NCBI GenBank assembly: GCA_028712575.1
Contig: JAQTPU010000024.1
Coordinates: 1-10,339, forward strand
Origin: Candidatus Iainarchaeum sp.
GTDB taxonomy: Archaea; Iainarchaeota; Iainarchaeia; Iainarchaeales; GCA-2688035
Length of the DNA: 10,339 bases
Reading direction: 5' to 3'
Shown: one piece after another, positions 5,534-10,339 of the stretch
Numbering within the stretch: the first letter of the stretch is position 1
Layout of the letters: each line of letters begins with the position of its first letter
The notes under the pieces: model-generated
What the model was told of the DNA's origin: nothing
The model's database searches: none
The model's input: the letters and a program-made list of their open reading frames with translations, nothing else
Position numbers and translations under genes: made by a program

Positions 5534-7116
5534 GGCACATTCTCGTCCATAAGCTTGTTGAAGCTGCCCATGTTTTTTGCCTCTCCCCTGAAAAAAATGC
5601 TTTTCTGGAGGTCGGCTTTTAACAGCGCTTTTTTGTCGTCCTGTTTTGATTCAAGCTTGAGTTCCCGGTTCTTGGCCTCGAACCTTTTTATTGCAAGCGG
5701 ATTTTCCGTTTCCGCAATAATCCATTCCTCTCCAAGCGCCTTTTTGGTTTTTTCCAGGGCCTTATTGCACAAATCAATGTTTTTCTTTTTTGACGGAACC
5801 TGCAGAGTCTGCCTGCATGCCTGCATCAATCCAAAAAGGCCCAGAACAGGCTGCATTTTTGAAGCATCAATCCCGTGTTTTTTCAGATAGTCGCGCTTTT
5901 CAAGCTCCCGGGTTTTGAGCTCTGCAAGCTGCCCGGCCTTCAGCGCCAGAAATTCAATCCTTTCCAAAAACCTTTCAGGGGAATTCTGCACTGCCTGCTT
6001 GAGCAGGTTGATGTGGATTGCGCACAAAATCCCGTTTTTTGCCGCAAACCCGTTCACAGGAAGAAGATAATTTTTTTTGCAGTTAATAAAATCTATTTTT
6101 TTGCACTGCTTCGCATTCACAAGGTTTATCTTGTATTTTGTGTCAAGAAGCAGGGCGGGCGGCATGCCTGCCCTCGCCTGCCTTGTTTTTTCAATGATTT
6201 TGTTTGCAACAACAATCATTGTTTCATTGTCGGCTTCAAAACCGTTCCCTTCCGGCATGAAAAAATTAAGCCCCAGGCTTCCGCCCGGTTTTCCGGAGGC
6301 GCATTCAAGCGCGCCGGCAAAAAAATCAGCCGCCTCGCCGGCATCCTTTTTTTCTATAAGCGCGGCAATCGCAATATTCGCTTCCGCAATGTTCAAAGGC
6401 CAGGAAAAAAACCTCCGGAGCCGTCTTTCCTTTTTCATGCATTCAAAAATTGTTTTTTTCAAAGTCTGGTGCCTTTCGGCCCTGATTGCAAATCCCGCAG
6501 GCTTTGTGCAGAAATCCCCTATGTTTGAAATAAAAATATCCGATGACATGTGCAGGTCGCTTAGCTCTTTTGGAATGGCCTTTGCAAGGCAGTATTCAGT
6601 GAGAATGTCCCTGTTTGAATAAGGCCCCTTCAAAATTTTTTGTTCAACTTCAAAAACAGGCAGGCCGAGCCTTGCATATTCATTGCGGACTGTTTCATGC
6701 CCGTATTCAAGGAGCTTTACATTCACAAGCTCCCTTATAAGGGCGGTTGTAAGATAGGAAATCTGGAGCTCGTTTATTTTTTCCTCCACTTCCCTGCCTA
6801 TTTTTTCCGCAACCCCCCTTGTGATTTCGGTTTCCTTGAGAAGGGATTTGATGATATTGCCCCTGTCAAACGGCCGTATTTCCTGCCGGGAATTCCTTAC
6901 AACCATTCTCTGGAAAGAGGCGAAAATATTTGCGGCCTTCGGGTCAGACTCTTTCAGGATTTCAAGCGCCCGGACGCGCATTTTTTCCGCGTCCTTTATT
7001 TCCATTCCATTAAGCTCCTTGATGATTTTTACAATGCACCATTTGCTTGCATTCGCCTCTTCGCACTCCTTTGCGATTTTTTCGACAATTTCCTCAATCG
7101 GTTCCTGTTCCTGCAT
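5512..7116 (-). CDS. ATP-cone protein resembling anaerobic ribonucleotide reductase NrdD but lacking the glycyl-radical C-terminus
   Basis: The 534-residue product opens with a ~70-residue helical extension and then an ATP-cone (about 72-160): VVRNSRQEIRPFDRGNI, the LTTALIRELV helix, and YARLGLPVFEV. This is the nucleotide-binding regulatory domain of ribonucleotide reductases and NrdR. What follows resembles NrdD order: PKELSDLHMSSDIFIS (182-197; compare the NrdD 'HLNGDIHIHDL' region), AIHINLLKQA (366-375; compare 'INLPRIA'), GLFGLMQA (426-433), and IIAETENPLAIKRF (466-479; compare 'ETPAEGxxYRxA'). NrdD would continue with a four-cysteine zinc site and the RVCGY-type glycyl-radical loop; this protein stops instead at 534. 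Without the radical glycine it should not reduce ribonucleotides alone. The ATG at 7116 lies about 30 bases from a TATA-like box. ATP-cone call is firm, NrdD relation moderate. Confidence 0.7.
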   Translation of the reverse strand: MQEQEPIEEIVEKIAKECEEANASKWCIVKIIKELNGMEIKDAEKMRVRALEILKESDPKAANIFASFQRMVVRNSRQEIRPFDRGNIIKSLLKETEITRGVAEKIGREVEEKINELQISYLTTALIRELVNVKLLEYGHETVRNEYARLGLPVFEVEQKILKGPYSNRDILTEYCLAKAIPKELSDLHMSSDIFISNIGDFCTKPAGFAIRAERHQTLKKTIFECMKKERRLRRFFSWPLNIAEANIAIAALIEKKDAGEAADFFAGALECASGKPGGSLGLNFFMPEGNGFEADNETMIVVANKIIEKTRQARAGMPPALLLDTKYKINLVNAKQCKKIDFINCKKNYLLPVNGFAAKNGILCAIHINLLKQAVQNSPERFLERIEFLALKAGQLAELKTRELEKRDYLKKHGIDASKMQPVLGLFGLMQACRQTLQVPSKKKNIDLCNKALEKTKKALGEEWIIAETENPLAIKRFEAKNRELKLESKQDDKKALLKADLQKSIFFRGEAKNMGSFNKLMDENVPWIMFKS

Positions 7117-7142
7117 AATTCACTAAAAAATGTTCAGAAACC

Positions 7143-7149
7143 AATATAA
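7143..7149 (-). promoter_or_regulatory. TATA-like element for the NrdD-like gene pair
   Basis: On the minus strand the sequence is GTTATATTGG, centred 30 bases upstream of the ATG at 7116. Standard spacing predicts a leaderless or nearly leaderless transcript. The downstream flank TTGGTTTC also follows the RFC promoter element on the same strand (2097-2107), which may be chance or a shared feature. Confidence 0.5.
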
Positions 7150-7176
7150 CAAAATAGCTTTCTTTGAAAAGCAAAC

Positions 7177-7186
7177 TTTTTAATAT
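7177..7186 (+). promoter_or_regulatory. TATA box for the Lrp/AsnC regulator
   Basis: TTTTTAATAT is centred about 45 bases before the ATG at 7227, predicting initiation near 7208 and a leader of roughly 19 bases that contains the GGTGGG ribosome-binding site. It is divergent from the element at 7143-7149, so both promoters sit within about 45 bases and could share one operator. Confidence 0.55.
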
Positions 7187-7217
7187 GTTTTTTTTAAGAA
7201 TTCCTTACATTGTTTTT

Positions 7218-7223
7218 GGTGGG
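7218..7223 (+). promoter_or_regulatory. Ribosome-binding site deciding the regulator's start
   Basis: GGTGGG three bases before the ATG at 7227 matches the archaeal Shine-Dalgarno core GGTG. It supports 7227 over the in-frame ATG at 7185, which overlaps the TATA box, and over a TTG at 7164. Confidence 0.6.
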
Positions 7224-7226
7224 TTT

Positions 7227-7700
7227 ATGAGGGTTTCTTTGGACAAAATTGATTTGATTGTAATCCAGAAGCTGATTGAGGACGGAAGGGCGAGCTTTTC
7301 AAGCATTGCAAAGGAAGCAAAGCTGACCGATGTTGCGATTAAAAAGCGCGTTGAAAGCCTCAAGCGCAAGGGAGTGATTGGTTCAATCACTGCAAACCTG
7401 AATTACAAGACACTGGGCTTTGAAAACCCGATTTTCATCCAGATACGGAGCGAGGTTGCAAAAAACAAGGACCTCATAAAAAAGCTTTCCGCCCTTGATT
7501 ATGTTTCAGAGCTTTACCAGGTGCTTGGAGAATACAATTTGCTTGCAAAAATAATTGTCCAGGACCTGGAAGCTGCGGAAAAAACAATTTCAAAGTTAGG
7601 GACTCTTGACGGGATTCTCGATTTGAAAACCCTTGTAGTGCTGACAGAAATCAAGCGCTCCGGCGCACTGCCATCCGAAGCGTTACAAAAGAAATTATAA
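7227..7700 (+). CDS. Lrp/AsnC-family transcriptional regulator
   Basis: The 157-residue product has the standard two-part build. An N-terminal helix-turn-helix (about 5-55) has DKIDLIVIQKLIEDGRASF, IAKEAKLTDVAIKKRV and LKRKGVI. A RAM-type ligand-binding and oligomerisation domain (about 68-145) includes the GEYNLLAKI strand, close to the family's GxYD turn. Members typically bind DNA as dimers or octamers and often respond to amino acids; the ligand here cannot be read from the sequence. Length is normal. It is divergent from the NrdD-like gene with promoters close together, so regulation of itself and that gene is a reasonable inference. The following gene starts 33 bases downstream. Confidence 0.93.
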   Translation: MRVSLDKIDLIVIQKLIEDGRASFSSIAKEAKLTDVAIKKRVESLKRKGVIGSITANLNYKTLGFENPIFIQIRSEVAKNKDLIKKLSALDYVSELYQVLGEYNLLAKIIVQDLEAAEKTISKLGTLDGILDLKTLVVLTEIKRSGALPSEALQKKL

Positions 7701-7723
7701 TCACTTGGGTTCTCTTTTCTTCT

Positions 7724-7727
7724 GGTG
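7724..7727 (+). promoter_or_regulatory. Ribosome-binding site supporting a TTG start
   Basis: GGTG lies six bases before the TTG at 7734, a good archaeal spacing. The next in-frame ATG (7791) has GGAGGG directly abutting it, which is too close, and would cut off the hydrophobic strand KIVLLVHPFF. Confidence 0.5.
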
Positions 7728-7733
7728 TAAAAA

Positions 7734-8306
7734 TTGCCCTGGCAGCAGATTTCAAAAATTGTCCTGTTGGTGCATCCTTTTTTCGGAGGGATGTTTCTCA
7801 AGAAAAAGCAGGAAGCGCTTGGAAAAAAGAACTCGTCTTTTATTGCGGGCCTCTGGGGCCAGAAAATTCTTGAAGCCGAAAAAAATCCAGAAGCATTGTT
7901 TGTAATGGTTGCAGTTGACCTGAGGCCTGATGCGCCAGGTGCGGAAATTTTAACGCGCTTCAGGAAATTTGCGAAAAAAAGGCTTGGAAAAAGGTTTTTG
8001 GAATGCAAAAATCTTGTCATGGAACGGGAGTTTAATGAAGAGCTCAGGAAAAGAAGTTTTTTTGTTGACCCGCATGTTTTTTCAGGAAAAGCCTTTGGTG
8101 AATGGTGGGGCGAATGCATCCAGCAGGAATCAAAACGCCTTGCAAAAGCAATTGGCGTAAAAAGGCGGGCAATTCTTGGCGTTTCAGGCCTGAGTGTAAG
8201 TTCTCCCTGGAAATATTCCAGGCGCAAAGAAGGGCTTGGAACAATGCGGCAGGATATAAGAAACCTTTCTGCTAAAAATCGTAGAAAAAAGGCGAGAAGA
8301 AAATGA
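7734..8306 (+). CDS. Unknown basic protein translationally coupled to topA
   Basis: The 190-residue product begins, from the TTG at 7734, with a strand-like KIVLLVHPFF (8-17), then alternating helices and strands such as ALFVMVAVDLRPDAPGAE (54-71) and a tryptophan-bearing FGEWWGECIQQESKRLAKAI region (120-139). It ends in a very basic tail (KNRRKKARRK) that could touch nucleic acid. The N-terminal layout of strand, helix, then VAVDLRPDAP suggests an alpha/beta fold, but I cannot name a family. The last base of its final sense codon and the first two bases of its stop form the next gene's ATG (ATGA at 8303-8306), so it is probably translated together with topoisomerase I. An alternative start is the ATG at 7791, giving 171 residues. 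Confidence 0.7.
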   Translation: MPWQQISKIVLLVHPFFGGMFLKKKQEALGKKNSSFIAGLWGQKILEAEKNPEALFVMVAVDLRPDAPGAEILTRFRKFAKKRLGKRFLECKNLVMEREFNEELRKRSFFVDPHVFSGKAFGEWWGECIQQESKRLAKAIGVKRRAILGVSGLSVSSPWKYSRRKEGLGTMRQDIRNLSAKNRRKKARRK

Positions 8307-10339
8307 TTCTGATTATTTCCGAAAAGCCCATTGCAGGGGAAAGGATTGCCTCGATTTTATCCGGAGGGAAATTCCAGTCTTTAGGCGACAGGCGCTCTCC
8401 AAGCTTTGTTTTTGAGGCTTCCGGAAAGCAGTTCACGCTCGTCCCTTTGAAAGGGCATGTGCGGGATGTTGACTTTCCAGTCCAGTACATGAACTGGATT
8501 GGAACCGATTTAAGAAATCTGGTTAATGCAAAAATAAATTACATTGACACTGAAAAGGAAATTGTTTCCCTGCTTAAAAAAGTCGCTCCGGCAGCCGAAA
8601 AAATAATTATTGCGACTGATGCGGACAGGGAAGGGGAATCAATCGGCTTGGAGGCAGTAAATGCAGTGAAATCAGTGAATCCGAACGTAAAAATAGAAAG
8701 GGCCAGTTTTTCCGCAATAACCCCGAAAGACATTAATCCTGCTTTTGAAAAAACCGCTGCTTTTGATTATAACCTTGCAAATTCGGCAGATTCAAGAAGG
8801 GAAATAGACCTTGTATGGGGTGCAGTGCTCACGCGCTTTTTGTCGATTGTTTCCGGAAAGCTTGGAAAAGAATTCTTAAGCATGGGCAGGGTTCAAGGCC
8901 CATCAGTGGATTACTATGAAGATATTGTTGTCAAAGATAAAAATGGTTTGATTGCGATTGTTAAAATTGGGGATTTTGTTGAGCAATTTGAAGGAAATGC
9001 CTTTGAAACAATTGGCGATTGCAGGGTTTTTGATGCAAAAAATAGCGGTTGCAGTGCTCTTTCTTTTAATCTAAAAACGCTTAAGACAGAGTTTAAGCCA
9101 ATTACAGCTGTTGTCAAGCACAGGCATTTGGGAAATCTTTTTGAAATAACCCTGGAAACAGGCCGAAAAGTCAAAATAACAGGCAGCCACTCTGTTTTTG
9201 TTTTAAGGGATGGTGAAATCCAAATTGTTGTCGGAGAAGAGCTGCGAAAAGGTGATTTTGTTGTTGCTCCCAAAAACACCCCGGAAAACAATTGTGCCGA
9301 ATCAATGAATCTTTTGCAGGAGTTTCTTAAATTGGATGAAAAAATAAAATCAAGGCTTTTTGTTTCACCTGCTTTTGAAAAAAAATGGGTTGTATTAACA
9401 CAAAAAGGGCGCGAATTTTTGAGACAAAAACGCTTGGAAAAAAAGTTAATTGTGCATAAATCGCGATTCGCTTCCTCTACAGTAAGCCAGTGGGAGACGG
9501 GAGGAAAGAAAAAAGCCAGTTACAAACTTTTGTGCGATTATTTGTCGATTTTGGATTATGATATTGATTTATTCTTGGACAGGGCTTTTGGCGAACTTTT
9601 TATGCCCTGGAGAGAAGTTGTCAAGCTGTCCTCAATAGAAAAGCTGAAAGACATTCATCTTAGTCCTAATGCCAGGATTTATTGTGGTGATTTAAGGAAT
9701 AGCCTCCCAATTTTTTTGCATTTTTCGCCAGAACTTATGCGGCTTTTAGGCTATTATCTTTCAGAAGGCTGTTGTTCTGATGGAAACTCTGCCTTGTCTT
9801 TTGGAAAAGGCGAGGAAATTTTGGCGAGAGATGCAGCCAAATGCATTAAAACTGTCTTTTTTTACACTCCAAAAGTTTCTGCAAAAAAATCAACCCTTAT
9901 TGCGAATTTTGGGGGTGCCTTGGGCAAATTGTTTTTTGAATCAGTTTTTGAAATAGGCAAGGGGGCAAAAAACAAGAGAATTCCACGAGTTATTTTCAAT
10001 GTTTCAGATGATTTGAAAAAAGAATTTTTGAAAGGCTATTTCGAGGGCGACGGCCATTTTTCAAAAGCAGGACAATTAGAAGCCTGCACTGTTTCTGAGC
10101 GCTTGGCATCGGATTTGCTATATTTGTTATCCCAATTTGGCGTAATTGCGACTGTCCAGAGGAATGTTAATAAATCGCCATGCCAAAATTCAGGCGTTCC
10201 AACACCACGCACTAGGTTTAATGTAAAAATTTCGGGTAAAGTTGTTTTATCCAAGTTGTCAGATATTGTGCCAGAAAGGCAAAGGGAAAGATTGGAAAAT
10301 TATCTTGCGGACAGTCAGACAAGATGCGGTTACGATGGC
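8303..10339 (+). CDS. topA: Archaeal DNA topoisomerase I (type IA), N-terminal extein plus intein, 3' end outside window
   Basis: From the ATG at 8303 the frame is open for 679 codons to the last base. Type IA topoisomerases cut one strand, pass the other and reseal, relaxing negative supercoils. Residues 1-200 are the N-terminal extein: the TOPRIM domain with MILIISEKP (catalytic Glu7), LKGHVRDVDF, and ATDADREGE (Asp106, Asp108, Glu112, metal-binding), then the NSADSRREIDLVWGAVLTRFL segment and MGRVQGP (194-200), which in this family continues as PTL. At 201 the topoisomerase sequence breaks off and an intein begins. The active-site tyrosine domain and any zinc fingers must lie after the intein, beyond the window. 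The start overlaps the upstream stop as ATGA. Topoisomerase identity is secure. Confidence 0.93.
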   Translation, partial: MILIISEKPIAGERIASILSGGKFQSLGDRRSPSFVFEASGKQFTLVPLKGHVRDVDFPVQYMNWIGTDLRNLVNAKINYIDTEKEIVSLLKKVAPAAEKIIIATDADREGESIGLEAVNAVKSVNPNVKIERASFSAITPKDINPAFEKTAAFDYNLANSADSRREIDLVWGAVLTRFLSIVSGKLGKEFLSMGRVQGPSVDYYEDIVVKDKNGLIAIVKIGDFVEQFEGNAFETIGDCRVFDAKNSGCSALSFNLKTLKTEFKPITAVVKHRHLGNLFEITLETGRKVKITGSHSVFVLRDGEIQIVVGEELRKGDFVVAPKNTPENNCAESMNLLQEFLKLDEKIKSRLFVSPAFEKKWVVLTQKGREFLRQKRLEKKLIVHKSRFASSTVSQWETGGKKKASYKLLCDYLSILDYDIDLFLDRAFGELFMPWREVVKLSSIEKLKDIHLSPNARIYCGDLRNSLPIFLHFSPELMRLLGYYLSEGCCSDGNSALSFGKGEEILARDAAKCIKTVFFYTPKVSAKKSTLIANFGGALGKLFFESVFEIGKGAKNKRIPRVIFNVSDDLKKEFLKGYFEGDGHFSKAGQLEACTVSERLASDLLYLLSQFGVIATVQRNVNKSPCQNSGVPTPRTRFNVKISGKVVLSKLSDIVPERQRERLENYLADSQTRCGYDG
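8903..10339 (+). mobile_element. LAGLIDADG intein in topA (N-terminal 479 residues; C-terminal junction outside window)
   Basis: Inteins splice themselves out of the host protein and spread by homing. Ser1 (topA residue 201) directly follows GRVQGP. The N-terminal block SVDYYEDIVVKDKNG with VKIGDFV fits intein block A. Block B is GNLFEITLETGRKVKITGSH, with the TxxH pair at intein residues 93 and 96. Two LAGLIDADG motifs follow: LLGYYLSEG at 281-289 (acidic residue Glu288) and GYFEGDG at 378-384 (Asp383), so the homing endonuclease appears intact. Between splicing and endonuclease parts, about residues 175-220, is a helix-turn-helix-like stretch around TVSQWETG. Codons are visibly more A/T-ending than in the topA extein, as expected for a transferred element. 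The C-terminal HN junction is not in view. Confidence 0.92.

Noticed and set aside
5512..7116. Considered whether the NrdD-like gene is a frameshifted pseudogene with its radical domain in the next frame
   Set aside because: The following gene (4973-5533) encodes a basic HTH-like protein without CxxC pairs or an RVCGY-like loop, so the missing domain is not simply displaced downstream.
5875..7149. Several plus-strand frames of 100-217 codons
   Set aside because: All lie opposite the ATP-cone/NrdD-like gene, whose domain content on the minus strand is clear.
7514..8227. Minus-strand frame of 237 codons
   Set aside because: It overlaps the Lrp regulator and the following gene on the plus strand; the protein is rich in Ser, Arg and Phe without motifs, typical of antisense reading.
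8272..10254. Scattered minus-strand frames in the last 2 kb
   Set aside because: They are antisense to the continuous topoisomerase-intein frame, which carries catalytic motifs throughout.
1..10339. tRNA, rRNA, CRISPR array or transposase genes
   Set aside because: I scanned the intergenic gaps by eye; none exceeds about 160 bases, and none holds a cloverleaf, regularly spaced direct repeats or inverted terminal repeats. A covariance-model scan was not possible here.

Overview
The window reads as chromosomal DNA from an archaeon. The information-processing genes are archaeal in type: a replication factor C small subunit with the EKYRP and SRC boxes, an Nre-family repair protein, a CDKAL1/e-MtaB-type tRNA methylthiotransferase, an Lrp/AsnC regulator with a short RAM domain, and an archaeal topoisomerase I that carries an intein. 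Genes are tightly packed, often overlap, and several use TTG starts or short leaders behind archaeal TATA-like boxes. The gene content and compactness would suit a small-genome (DPANN-type) archaeon such as a Diapherotrites or Micrarchaeota relative, but that placement is an inference and not proven by the sequence.

Layout. Bases 1-489 (+) hold the C-terminal end of an Nre DNA-repair protein that finishes in a PCNA-binding PIP box. A minus-strand cluster (2066-484) converges on it: RFC small subunit, an orphan basic 152-residue protein, and a 45-residue cysteine-rich mini-protein. The RFC gene is divergent from a small four-helix membrane protein (2186-2722, +); the two share the same 11-bp promoter-like word in opposite orientations. 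An unusually structured leader (2791-2879) with three hairpins precedes the radical-SAM methylthiotransferase (2883-4142, +). A six-helix membrane protein follows from its own TATA box (4195-4962, +).

A minus-strand pair follows (7116-4973). The first gene has an ATP-cone followed by an NrdD-like (anaerobic ribonucleotide reductase) body that stops before the zinc/glycyl-radical C-terminus. The second is a basic helical protein with a helix-turn-helix-like segment. Divergent from this pair is an Lrp/AsnC regulator (7227-7700, +), then an unknown protein with a TTG start (7734-8306) whose stop overlaps the topA start in an ATGA.

From 8303 to the end of the window a single reading frame stays open. 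It encodes the first 200 residues of archaeal topoisomerase I (TOPRIM domain), interrupted in the conserved GRVQGP motif by a LAGLIDADG intein with an embedded helix-turn-helix-like segment. The intein's C-terminal splice junction and the topoisomerase catalytic tyrosine lie beyond the window.

Together the conserved genes concern DNA replication and topology (PCNA-binding Nre, the RFC clamp loader, topoisomerase I), tRNA modification, and possibly nucleotide metabolism. I saw no rRNA, tRNA, CRISPR array or transposase. The most notable items are the intein, the glycyl-radical-less NrdD homologue, and the structured leader with mutually exclusive pairings.
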